From an uncultured Clostridia bacterium (GTDB lineage: Bacteria > Bacillota > Clostridia > Christensenellales > UBA1242): 8,000 bases of DNA. Under the pieces are notes generated by a model that did not search any database, had not been told where the DNA came from, and worked only from the letters and a program-made list of their open reading frames with translations. Position numbers and translations under genes: made by a program. The stretch covers positions 1 through 8,000 of the forward strand of contig CALNBM010000077.1 in NCBI GenBank assembly GCA_937874195.1. The letters are read 5' to 3'. Shown here piece by piece: positions 1-5,744 of the stretch; position 1 is the first letter of the stretch; every line of letters begins with the position of its first letter.

Positions 1-47
1 TTATTAAAACCAAACAAATTTAAAAGAGCGGTTGATATTGTTCCCAA
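1..47 (-). CDS. Start of a phage structural gene, probably portal protein (partial)
   Basis: A reading frame opens with TTG at 47-45 and stays open to the window edge, giving 15 codons that read LGTISTALLNLFGFN. A GGAGG site at 53-57 sits five bases before the TTG, matching the strong ribosome sites used by the other genes here. The short, hydrophobic, Phe-rich start resembles the N-terminus of HK97-type portal proteins, and portal normally follows the large terminase in this class of phage. The portal would form the dodecameric ring through which DNA enters the capsid. Identity rests mostly on gene order, because only the first residues are visible. Its transcription probably comes from the promoter at 207-235, through the leader and hairpin. 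Confidence 0.5.
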   Translation of the reverse strand, partial: MGTISTALLNLFGFN

Positions 48-61
48 ACTTTCCTCCAAGA

Positions 62-112
62 CAATAAAGAAAAAGCCGATGAAAATAACTTTTTAGGTTA
101 ATTTCATCGGCT
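62..112 (-). terminator. Intrinsic terminator or attenuator hairpin before the portal gene
   Basis: On the minus strand an 11-bp perfect stem, AGCCGATGAAA (112-102) paired with TTTCATCGGCT (84-74), encloses a 17-base loop and is followed at once by TTTTCTTTATTG (73-62). That is a textbook Rho-independent terminator for leftward transcription. On the plus strand the T run starts about eight bases after the stem, so it fits less well in that direction. It lies only five bases before the ribosome site of the next gene. It must therefore either be read through or act as an attenuator, unless it ends a separate small RNA. Confidence 0.75.
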
Positions 113-124
113 CACTTTGCTTTT

Positions 125-187
125 TTAATCCCTACCTACGAATAGGGGGCATTCGGAGCACTCGGCATTGTAATTTGCCAAATACAC
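125..187 (-). CDS. 20-codon leader reading frame with a Cys-x-x-Cys motif
   Basis: A GTG at 187-185 opens a 20-codon frame ending at TAA (127-125). The peptide contains ECSECP and ends LFVGRD. It lies wholly inside the leader RNA and stops about 12 bases before the terminator stem. That is where a leader peptide would sit in an attenuator, but it could also be the first part of a decayed zinc-ribbon gene. No Shine-Dalgarno sequence precedes the GTG, so translation is doubtful. An overlapping ATG frame exists from 191 but encodes nothing recognisable. Confidence 0.2.
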   Translation of the reverse strand: MYLANYNAECSECPLFVGRD

Positions 188-206
188 ATATTTAATTTAC
201 ACCCAC

Positions 207-235
207 AATATAGCACGACATTTTTTTTATGTCAA
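207..235 (-). promoter_or_regulatory. Near-consensus sigma-70 promoter for the portal operon or leader RNA
   Basis: On the minus strand TTGACA (235-230) is separated by exactly 17 bases from TATATT (212-207), with an extended -10 TGC (215-213) directly before it. The -35 is a perfect match and the -10 differs from TATAAT by one base. The spacer has eight consecutive A residues. The promoter begins over the last codons of the zinc-ribbon gene and fires toward the portal gene, so the structural genes appear to have their own transcription start separate from the terminase cassette. Expected start of RNA is around 200-198. Confidence 0.75.
217..233. promoter_or_regulatory. Inverted repeat over the promoter spacer, possible operator
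   Basis: Five-base arms GACAT (217-221) and ATGTC (229-233) flank a run of seven T (plus strand). The arms cover part of the -35 box and most of the spacer of the promoter at 207-235, where a repressor or activator would compete with RNA polymerase. The arms are short and AT-rich sequence yields such repeats by chance, so this is only a candidate. Confidence 0.25.
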
Positions 236-438
236 CGATTTTTACAACTTTTTTTTGGAGCAATTGTAAATGTGTATTCAAACTTGCATTTTGTGCAGTA
301 ATATGTAGCGTTTACAATTCCGCTGCGTTCATCGTATTTGCCAATAATGCACTTATGTTGCGGGCAACGAACTTCCCGTTGGTGCGGCTGCATTATTGGC
401 TTGTTTTTATCTTCAATTACTTTTGTTAAATCCAACAT
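232..438 (-). CDS. Small zinc-ribbon protein (68 aa)
   Basis: This 68-residue protein carries two metal-binding knuckles, C25-x2-H28-x-C30 and C48-x2-C51, about 20 residues apart, with an aromatic/hydrophobic strand after the second (KFEYTFTI). That is the layout of a small zinc ribbon. The start ATG lies three bases after the terminase stop, and AGGAG in the last terminase codons is spaced eight bases from it, so translation is probably coupled. Small zinc ribbons near terminases are common in phages, including Com-like regulators, but I cannot assign a target or a function. It is the last gene before the portal promoter, which overlaps its 3' end. Confidence 0.75.
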   Translation of the reverse strand: MLDLTKVIEDKNKPIMQPHQREVRCPQHKCIIGKYDERSGIVNATYYCTKCKFEYTFTIAPKKSCKNR

Positions 439-441
439 ACA

Positions 442-2250
442 CTACGCTCCTATTTTTGTTAAAAATTCTTGTTTACACTGCCTTAATGTTGCATAGCAAC
501 CAATTTTAGTTAATGTTCCATCAATTTTGTTTCCAATATAGCCTTGTATTTTTATTGGTCTTATCCATCCAATGTTATTATGCTGCACAGCAGTGTTGCG
601 GAAATTCCACCGACAAATCTCGTTGTTTTGATAATTAACAAGATGTGCCCGCAAATCTTCCTCAAGCGTTCGCATCGGGTTATTAAGTGCGTTAAAATCC
701 ATAGGCATTTTTACAAGCACATTTTCGCCAAAATGTTTTGCAGTAATTTTTGCAAATTCCTTGGCGTGCCAATTGTCGTAGCCGCATTTGTAAGGGCGGA
801 TGCCATACGCTTGGAACAACTCCCAGAGATAATCCGCCACCACATTGTCATCAATTATGCTACCGGGAACAATACGGCAAAGTCCCGCCGCCGCCCAAGT
901 ATTATAATCTTTCTTTTCGGGGTTTGTGGGCGAGTCTGTGCTTTGCCCATCGCCCGCCTTAACGCTTGTAACAAAATACATCGTGTGAAAATATTTTATA
1001 TTGCTACCGGGTTTAATAAACATTAGCGTTATTGCTGCAAGGTCGTTTGTTTCTGATAAATCGGCAAAAGCAATGCACCAACAGTTTTTAAACTCTTCCA
1101 ACTTAAATGTTTGTTCGTTTATTATTATTTTTTCCTCAAGCCAAGCGGCCGCCGAATTTTGTCTAATATTAAATTCTTTGGCAAGGGTAAACGCCCTTTG
1201 GCTTGAACTCAATTTTGCATTTTCAACTAAATCCCGCAATTCGCTCCACTTTTTTATAATGCCTAAATGGGGGTTGCTTTTTACCCAAGTTTGCTCATCG
1301 TTCCACACTTCGGTTTCACTATCTTGGGTGTATAACCAAGCAAGTAAGCGTGGGCGGTCTAATTCGCCACGAATAACTTTTCGCACTTCTTGCAAGCGTT
1401 CATCCAAATAACCATCCCTCACAATTCCCTCGGTGGTAATTTCAAAAAATAAAGGTTCTTTTTGAGTGGTTAAACTTGAACGCAAGGGCATAATAGTGGA
1501 GCGGTCTTTCATTTCGTGCACTTCATCCACAATAACTAGTTTTAAATTACGCCCCTCCTTTGCACCGGTATTTGCACTCATTTTTTTAATTGTGCCCTTA
1601 TTTTGTTTACTAAATTTGCCACGCTTCCGGCGTTGTTTATAATTGCCAAAGAATATTCCAAGATTGTTTTTGCGGGTTACTTTTTCAATTGGGCTACTCT
1701 CTTCCCTAAAATTGTTAATGCAGTCAAAAACAATGGATGCTTGTTCATAATCGTTACTGGCACACATAACCTTTTGCCCGGATTCGCCGCAAAACCATTC
1801 ACTTAACACAAGTGCAGCAACAAAAGGGGTTTTGCCGTTCTTTCTTGCAACAAGCAACAATACTTCTTTAAAACGCCTTACCCATTCGTTATATTCCGTA
1901 TCATAAATTTGAAAGCCAAAAATGGCTTCTGTTATTGCTTTTTGCTCAAGCGTTAATATAAAGGGCTTGCCGGCAAATGGGCTTTCAAAATGTTTAATGT
2001 TTTTTTCAATAAAGGCAATGCGTTTATGCGGCGTTTCTAAATTAAACTTGTATTGTTCGCTTTGCATATCTTGGATAAGCATCTCGAGCATTGTGGCAAG
2101 TTCGCAACCGATTAACTTTTCGCCGGAACGGCAAAGTTTGTAATACTCAAGCAAAAAAGAGTGAACGCTGTTAACTTCGGTGTTAAGTAAGTGCCAATGC
2201 TCAATTGGCGTTATATTGCTGTTTAAAATATTCAATTTTCCCGCCGCCAT
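442..2250 (-). CDS. terL: Phage terminase large subunit (602 aa)
   Basis: This is the packaging motor: its ATPase pumps DNA through the portal into the prohead, and its nuclease cuts the concatemer. The N-terminal ATPase has Walker A ARKNGKT (135-141), Walker B LVIVDE (238-243) followed by VHE, and a coupling motif ITTEG (271-275). The C-terminal RNase H-like nuclease shows acidic candidates D397 (AFADLSE), D492 (GYDNWHA) and D577 (NKIDGTL). Length and motif order fit the Terminase_1/COG4626 group seen in Firmicutes phages. The gene begins just after the PAPS-reductase-like gene, whose last codons carry GGAGG; the 11-base spacing is slightly long. It ends with TAG. It appears intact, with all key residues present. 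Confidence 0.95.
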   Translation of the reverse strand: MAAGKLNILNSNITPIEHWHLLNTEVNSVHSFLLEYYKLCRSGEKLIGCELATMLEMLIQDMQSEQYKFNLETPHKRIAFIEKNIKHFESPFAGKPFILTLEQKAITEAIFGFQIYDTEYNEWVRRFKEVLLLVARKNGKTPFVAALVLSEWFCGESGQKVMCASNDYEQASIVFDCINNFREESSPIEKVTRKNNLGIFFGNYKQRRKRGKFSKQNKGTIKKMSANTGAKEGRNLKLVIVDEVHEMKDRSTIMPLRSSLTTQKEPLFFEITTEGIVRDGYLDERLQEVRKVIRGELDRPRLLAWLYTQDSETEVWNDEQTWVKSNPHLGIIKKWSELRDLVENAKLSSSQRAFTLAKEFNIRQNSAAAWLEEKIIINEQTFKLEEFKNCWCIAFADLSETNDLAAITLMFIKPGSNIKYFHTMYFVTSVKAGDGQSTDSPTNPEKKDYNTWAAAGLCRIVPGSIIDDNVVADYLWELFQAYGIRPYKCGYDNWHAKEFAKITAKHFGENVLVKMPMDFNALNNPMRTLEEDLRAHLVNYQNNEICRWNFRNTAVQHNNIGWIRPIKIQGYIGNKIDGTLTKIGCYATLRQCKQEFLTKIGA

Positions 2251-2253
2251 TTT

Positions 2254-3009
2254 TTATTTTTCCTCCATAATGAATTTTTGCTCCAATTCTAAAATGGAGT
2301 AATCCGCCCTAAATTTGTTATAACTTTTGTCATCCATTTCCTTTAATTCCGCCCAAAGTTCTGGGTAAAATTTCCACAATACTTTTAACTCTTTAAGGTT
2401 TTTTAAAGGGCAACACCAACAACTTAATCGGTCAAAATGTTCATATAAGCCATCCCAATCAAACCCGCCATCATAACAATATTGCAATGCTTGTTTTTCG
2501 GTTATGTGTTGTTCAAAAAGGGGGTATCGGTAATTGGGCTTGTATTTTATGCGGTTAGGTTCATCGTAGGCAATGCCAACATAATGAATTACATCATCGC
2601 CTAACTGTTTACAAAATCTTGCAATAGTGTCGGTTTTAAGTTTTGAAGTGCACCATCTGCAAAGCATTGTTGCCCATCCATAACCTTTTTTACCTTTATT
2701 TTTGCCTTTTGTTTTTATGTGTTCAAACATAAAATGGTCGTAAGTTTTGGAGTTGCTTTGTTTTATAATTTGCCCGGTTGCAACTGTTATTGAGTTATCA
2801 ACTTCTAAACGGATTGTTGTTATTCTTGGTGCATTTGGAAAATTGCTCATTAAGTAAGAAGCCAACAAATTAAGGTGTTTAATCATTTGTGGAAAGTCCT
2901 TGCCGGTATCACAAAAAATAATATAGTCAATCGGCATTTGTTGCTCAAGCATTAATAAAAGCATTGCCGTGCTATCCTTGCCACCCGATAAATTTACAAT
3001 GTGTTTCAT
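2254..3009 (-). CDS. PAPS-reductase-like ATP pyrophosphatase (PP-loop) protein (251 aa)
   Basis: The N-terminus has the PP-loop SGGKDST at residues 8-14, which binds the pyrophosphate of ATP in the adenine-nucleotide alpha-hydrolase superfamily, followed by a conserved-type FCDTGKDFP strand. Two cysteine clusters, C117-x2-C120 and C197-x-C199-C200, could hold an Fe-S cluster or zinc, as in PAPS-reductase/DndC-like relatives. Such proteins are frequent phage accessory genes, usually labelled phosphoadenosine phosphosulfate reductase family, and true sulfate reduction is unlikely. I chose ATG 3009-3007 rather than the upstream ATG at 3042. It overlaps the methyltransferase stop as ATGA, has GGAGG four bases ahead, and puts the PP-loop near the N-terminus. 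Modification of nucleic acid by sulfur or another adenylation-dependent step is inference. Confidence 0.88.
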   Translation of the reverse strand: MKHIVNLSGGKDSTAMLLLMLEQQMPIDYIIFCDTGKDFPQMIKHLNLLASYLMSNFPNAPRITTIRLEVDNSITVATGQIIKQSNSKTYDHFMFEHIKTKGKNKGKKGYGWATMLCRWCTSKLKTDTIARFCKQLGDDVIHYVGIAYDEPNRIKYKPNYRYPLFEQHITEKQALQYCYDGGFDWDGLYEHFDRLSCWCCPLKNLKELKVLWKFYPELWAELKEMDDKSYNKFRADYSILELEQKFIMEEK

Positions 3010-3262
3010 TTTTCCTCCGATTCTTTCATAAAGCAAATCCAATGTGTTTTGCTTGCCTTACCCGAGCGGTTTCCAAACACGGGTTGGTGTGGCGTGAGTT
3101 TTAGAATTTCACTAACTTTAATGTCGGTTTCATTCCACTTAAAAATTAAAAAACCATTTGGCTTTAACACCCGGAAGCACTCGGCAAAACCCTTACTTAA
3201 CATTTCACGCCAATCGCTGTAAAGAGCACCATATTTAATTTGTTGATATCCCGTGGGCTCTT
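3006..3262 (-). pseudogene. C-terminal part of phage DNA methyltransferase, out of frame after the poly-G tract
   Basis: Directly after the G run, a frame different from the upstream half stays open to TGA at 3008-3006. It encodes KYGALYSDW, then GFAECFRVLKPNGFLIFKWNE and SGKASKTHW motifs, which are the C-terminal half of phage class I DNA methyltransferases. Joined to 3263-3541 it gives about 179 residues, the expected size. The first internal ATG (3203) lacks a ribosome site, so independent translation is unlikely. Losing two G or gaining one would restore a single frame. The stop overlaps the start of the PAPS-reductase-like gene as ATGA, so this gene was built as part of the coupled operon. 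Confidence 0.8.
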
Positions 3263-3541
3263 CTACCCCCCCCCCCGCAAAGTTCCATACATTGTTTTAT
3301 ATTTGCTTTGCCCGGTATTGCGAGTTAGGTGTGGCGGGTCGTAAACCACCATACCAAAAGTGTTATTGTCAAAGGGTAGGTTAGTAAAGTCCGCTAATAC
3401 ATCGGGCTTAACTTCAAACTTTCTGCCATCACACAAAGTTGTTTCAATGGTGCGGTTATCGCAAAATAATACATTTGGGTTATGTTTATCAAAATAAAAC
3501 ATTCTGCTACCGCACGCTACATCCAATATTGGTTTATTCAT
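3263..3541 (-). CDS. N-terminal part of phage SAM-dependent DNA methyltransferase (92 aa, frameshifted)
   Basis: This half carries the SAM-binding motif LDVACGSRMF (residues 6-15) and the catalytic motif DPPH (68-71), the signature of N6-adenine or N4-cytosine amino-methyltransferases. The 92 codons end in Gly-Gly-Gly and a TAG made by a run of 11 G on the coding strand (3276-3266). The start ATG at 3541 has AGGAG seven bases upstream (AGGAGTAAATTTATG). The missing C-terminal half follows in another frame at 3006-3262. As it stands the product lacks the region needed for folding and target recognition. It is either phase-OFF, a sequencing error in a homopolymer, or rescued by ribosomal slippage on the G run. 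Confidence 0.85.
   Translation of the reverse strand: MNKPILDVACGSRMFYFDKHNPNVLFCDNRTIETTLCDGRKFEVKPDVLADFTNLPFDNNTFGMVVYDPPHLTRNTGQSKYKTMYGTLRGGG
3266..3276 (-). repeat. Poly-G tract (11 G on the coding strand) inside the methyltransferase gene
   Basis: Eleven consecutive C on the plus strand are by far the longest G/C homopolymer in an otherwise AT-rich window. With 11 G the methyltransferase stops immediately. With 9 or 12 G the halves join in frame, and with 10 or 13 G the third frame hits a stop ten or so codons later. Tracts of this length are the classic substrate of slipped-strand phase variation, and also a classic place for sequencing errors. Confidence 0.9.
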
Positions 3542-3551
3542 AAATTTACTC

Positions 3552-3767
3552 CTATGTTGCCAACGGCTTTGTCTCGGTTAAAGTTTCCGTTTTTTGTTTT
3601 TTCAAATTCTCAATTTCCTCATCTTTTTGTTTAATAATTTTTTCGTAAATGAAAATGTATGCGGATTCAAAACAATCTTTTACTTCAAATTTATTACTTT
3701 GTGATTTCCGCCATTGATTATATTCCTTTGCCATTTTTAATCTATCGGAAAAATTTAAAAAGCCCAT
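3552..3767 (-). CDS. Small phage protein with a charged C-terminal coiled coil (71 aa)
   Basis: I do not recognise a named family. The N-terminal half (DRLKMAKEYNQW ... VKDCFESAYIF) looks like short proteins often found between terminase genes in Firmicutes phages. The stretch around residues 44-62 (KQKDEEIENLKKQK) is a likely coiled coil. A strong AAGGAGG lies ten bases before the ATG at 3767, in the gap after the small terminase gene. The next gene, the methyltransferase, begins ten bases after the stop. Coding status is well supported by the ribosome site and packing; function is unknown. Confidence 0.7.
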   Translation of the reverse strand: MGFLNFSDRLKMAKEYNQWRKSQSNKFEVKDCFESAYIFIYEKIIKQKDEEIENLKKQKTETLTETKPLAT

Positions 3768-3783
3768 ATATTTTTATCCTCCT

Positions 3784-4128
3784 TTATTCAAACTCGCTCA
3801 AATCATCTGCATCATCGCCGTTAAGAGTGCCAAACAAATCTTTATTTAATTTTTGCATTGCTGCGGAATATTGAGCAAGTAACTTAACTTTACTCTTTCC
3901 CGCCGCCGTTTCACGCTGTTGGTGTGGATTTTTCTTGTCGTAAATTATAGTTGGTAAATCTTTTAAAAGTTGTAGCGTTGCATAAATCGCCGCCACCTCT
4001 TTAATCCAACTATCATTAATTTTTAGTTTAATTTCATCAACGCCGGCGGTTTTGTATAATTCAATTAGGCGGTCATATTCCGCCGCCGCCATCTGTTCTT
4101 TTTTATTTATTTTTGTTGCGTTTTTCAT
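3784..4128 (-). CDS. Probable phage terminase small subunit, P27-like (114 aa)
   Basis: The protein is mostly helical and ends in an acidic tail (GDDADDLSEFE). Its order of motifs, a tyrosine-rich helix (AEYDRLIELYKTAGV), a central helix (SWIKEVAAIYATLQLL), a KKNPHQQRET segment and a C-terminal QKLNKDLFGTL, resembles P27-type small terminase subunits, which recognise phage DNA and load the large subunit. It lies four genes upstream of terL. I start it at ATG 4128-4126, preceded by AAAGGA, and not at the upstream ATG 4233. The 35 extra residues would be a basic low-complexity stretch read from the AT-rich spacer. The family call is from pattern memory; coding is more certain than function. Confidence 0.6.
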   Translation of the reverse strand: MKNATKINKKEQMAAAEYDRLIELYKTAGVDEIKLKINDSWIKEVAAIYATLQLLKDLPTIIYDKKNPHQQRETAAGKSKVKLLAQYSAAMQKLNKDLFGTLNGDDADDLSEFE

Positions 4129-4237
4129 AAACTTTTTCCTTTCTAAAAATTTTTTAAAACTTTTGTTAAAAAATTTCAAAATTTTGGCGTGGATTATAAA
4201 TGGGTGCGGCTTGGAGTCTTTGAGCATTCCCAAATTT
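4129..4237 (-). other. AT-rich spacer with an A/T-only inverted repeat before the small terminase gene
   Basis: This is the longest gap inside the leftward cassette. It holds a perfect 11-bp A/T-only inverted repeat, AAATTTTTTAA (4147-4157) and TTAAAAAATTT (4166-4176), with an 8-base loop. It also has a TATAAT on the minus strand (4198-4193) without a convincing -35 at the right distance. The gap could hold a weak internal promoter or a packaging-recognition site, but nothing decisive is visible. The minus-strand frame remains open through it, which is why a longer start for the next gene was considered. Confidence 0.35.
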
Positions 4238-4912
4238 TTAAGTGATAGGGGGGATGTTTTTATTTTTATTTAAAATCCACGGTAACGCATCTTGGCGGAA
4301 ATCTGCACCCATAATGTTTTTTAAACTGTTTTTCATAAACACTTTTACGCCCGCTCGGTCGCATTCATTAACAATGCTTGTTATCCATTCTTTTTGTGGA
4401 ATAACTTTTCCCTCACGCTTGCCCGTTTCTGCACCAATGATAACTAAATCTAATTTATTGCCTTTCAATTTTGTAATTTTAATTGGTTCTAATATTGGCT
4501 CGACCGACCAAAATCTAAACTCCGTATTTAACGCTGCTAAATCTGCCGCCTTTTGTGTTGTTGTGGTTGCCCCATTAAACACATAAGGTAACCAATGACC
4601 AATGGTTGTAGTAAAGCGTTTTGTTAAAAAAATATAATTATGGTGCGGATTTATATTAATTGCGTTAATAACTTCACTTATCCATTCACTTTGCCAAAAA
4701 GCAATATCACTCATTGAATCTACAAAAATGCTTTTAGGCTTCTTTGTTTCAAATTGTTTTAATCGTTCTGGGAAAAACTGCGGGCAATTAAAGTCTTTAA
4801 CAAACCCAAATCGTTTATTTATTTCCCTTGCATAACAATAAGGGCAGTTGTGTTTACACCCAATTACTGGGTTGCAAGTATAGTCGCACCATTCAATTTT
4901 TGTTTGTTTCAT
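4238..4912 (-). CDS. Phage Gp37/Gp68 family protein, DUF5131 (224 aa)
   Basis: The N-terminus carries C19-x3-C23-x2-C26-Y, the radical-SAM style cysteine triad, within the typical IEW...NPV.GC..NCPYCYA context of DUF5131 (Phage_Gp37/Gp68). Further family landmarks are SIFVDSMSD (about residues 61-69), IFLTKR (about 94-99) and the C-terminal IIGAETG and KVFMKNS segments. Length is near the family norm. The biochemical reaction of the family is not established; a radical-SAM-like fold binding a 4Fe-4S cluster is the common reading. The ATG at 4912 overlaps the upstream stop as ATGA with AAAGGA before it. With the methyltransferase and the PP-loop protein nearby, a role in nucleic-acid modification is a reasonable inference. 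Confidence 0.9.
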   Translation of the reverse strand: MKQTKIEWCDYTCNPVIGCKHNCPYCYAREINKRFGFVKDFNCPQFFPERLKQFETKKPKSIFVDSMSDIAFWQSEWISEVINAININPHHNYIFLTKRFTTTIGHWLPYVFNGATTTTQKAADLAALNTEFRFWSVEPILEPIKITKLKGNKLDLVIIGAETGKREGKVIPQKEWITSIVNECDRAGVKVFMKNSLKNIMGADFRQDALPWILNKNKNIPPIT

Positions 4913-5070
4913 TTTCGTTTTTTCCTTTTATCTTTGATTATTGCAATTAAATACCAACCGAATATTACAATGCCTATAACAATTAAACATAAAAACATAA
5001 ACACTAACTCCTCCCAAAAGTTCCATAGAACTGTTGGTTTGTTAAACATTGTTTTTAAAAATTCAATCAT
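4909..5070 (-). CDS. Small single-helix membrane protein (53 aa)
   Basis: The protein has one strong membrane helix (LVFMFLCLIVIGIVIFGWYL, about residues 23-42) followed by a very basic tail (KDKRKKRK), which predicts the tail in the cytoplasm. The start ATG at 5070 overlaps the HNH gene's stop as ATGA, with GGAGGAGG ending eight bases upstream. The upstream in-frame ATG at 5160 lies inside the HNH gene and is less likely. I do not recognise the family. Single-helix phage proteins can be spanins, holin-like or superinfection-exclusion proteins, but this early position away from lysis genes gives no support for a specific role. Confidence 0.7.
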   Translation of the reverse strand: MIEFLKTMFNKPTVLWNFWEELVFMFLCLIVIGIVIFGWYLIAIIKDKRKKRK

Positions 5071-5744
5071 TCGGTAAACCTCCTCCAATATTCTTTTATC
5101 CAACCGCTTACTTGTTCTCTTATAACCGTGCTTTCTATTGAGTTGCAACGACTTAAACATTCCGTTTGCGGTGTGTTGATATGTATTAATTCCGCTTGCA
5201 GTTCTTTTTCCAACCTTTCTCGGTCGTAGCGTTCCGGGTAAGTGCCAATAACATAAGCATTAAACCATTTGCCTTGCCTGGTTCGTATGCGGTCTATAAG
5301 CAAATCCCGCATTGCAAACGCTAATTGCTTTGTTGGGTCTGGCTTCGTGTATTTGGTGCATAGTGCAATTGCTGTGTGCAATTTATCTAAATCAACAATT
5401 AAATCGTTGCGGGTTGCAACTTGCTCCACATAACTTGTTTTGCCGGCAAGTGGTGAGCCGTGCACAATAAAAACTTCGTGCTTTATGAAATTGCCATTAA
5501 AGCGTTGATGCACTTGGTTGTGGCAATCGTGGCATATAACTTCAATGTTCGCCGGGTTAAGCGTTATGGTTGTGTCAGTTATATTTTCAATTGTCAATTC
5601 AATTTTGTGATGCGGCCGCAAATCGCTAATGTTAAATATCTTGTGGCAGCGAGCACACTCGCCATCGCTTTTAATTTTCATTGCTTGGGCTAAATCTAAA
5701 TAAGCCTTGGTGCAATAAAATGCGTGAATTGGGTCTAATGCCAT
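5067..5744 (-). CDS. HNH nuclease domain fused to a P-loop NTPase/kinase-like domain (225 aa)
   Basis: Residues 27-80 form an HNH-type beta-beta-alpha-metal unit with zinc knuckles C30-x2-C33 and C71-x2-C74, the catalytic pair H45-H46 (LRPHHKI), an Asn in the second half (N63/N66) and H79. Residues 90-225 form a P-loop domain with Walker A GSPLAGKT (96-103) and a Walker B-like strand LIVDLD (115-120), resembling small AAA/zeta-toxin or polynucleotide-kinase type ATPases. HNH proteins next to terminase genes often assist DNA cleavage in packaging; the attached NTPase might process ends or act on another substrate. The ATG directly abuts the upstream stop (TAAATG), with GGAGG eight bases before. 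Both domains look complete, with no frameshift at the boundary. Confidence 0.85.
   Translation of the reverse strand: MALDPIHAFYCTKAYLDLAQAMKIKSDGECARCHKIFNISDLRPHHKIELTIENITDTTITLNPANIEVICHDCHNQVHQRFNGNFIKHEVFIVHGSPLAGKTSYVEQVATRNDLIVDLDKLHTAIALCTKYTKPDPTKQLAFAMRDLLIDRIRTRQGKWFNAYVIGTYPERYDRERLEKELQAELIHINTPQTECLSRCNSIESTVIREQVSGWIKEYWRRFTE

Larger units (their letters stand above)
62..200 (-). ncRNA. Putative leader RNA or phage small RNA
   Basis: This stretch lies between a near-consensus promoter (207-235) and a strong terminator hairpin (74-112), so a discrete transcript of about 140 bases is expected. It holds a small hairpin CCTA-TTCG-TAGG (146-135) with a UUCG-type loop, a competing CCCTA/TAGGG pairing over the same place, and a GCCGA segment that could pair weakly with TCGGC of the terminator's 3' arm. 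I recognise no known RNA family. It may be the attenuated 5' leader of the portal operon or a stand-alone small RNA. The start near 200-198 is inferred from the -10 position. Confidence 0.4.

Noticed and set aside
544..1026. Long plus-strand open frame opposite terL
   Set aside because: It lies antisense to the well-supported large terminase, has no ribosome site and encodes nothing recognisable. Other plus-strand frames across 229-7411 are of the same kind.
2254..3042. Longer start of the PAPS-reductase-like gene at 3042
   Set aside because: ATG 3009 has GGAGG in place and an ATGA overlap; the extra 11 residues lie inside the methyltransferase C-terminus.
3366..3371. TTGACA on the minus strand inside the methyltransferase
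   Set aside because: No -10 element at a suitable distance, and it is within coding sequence.
4080..4091. Recurring CCGCCGCC motifs (also near 890, 2241 and 3900) as a dispersed repeat
   Set aside because: They are alanine- or glycine-rich codon runs in the minus-strand genes and share no longer flanking sequence.
4193..4198. TATAAT on the minus strand as an internal promoter
   Set aside because: No acceptable -35 lies 16-18 bases upstream; in AT-rich DNA a lone -10 match is weak evidence.
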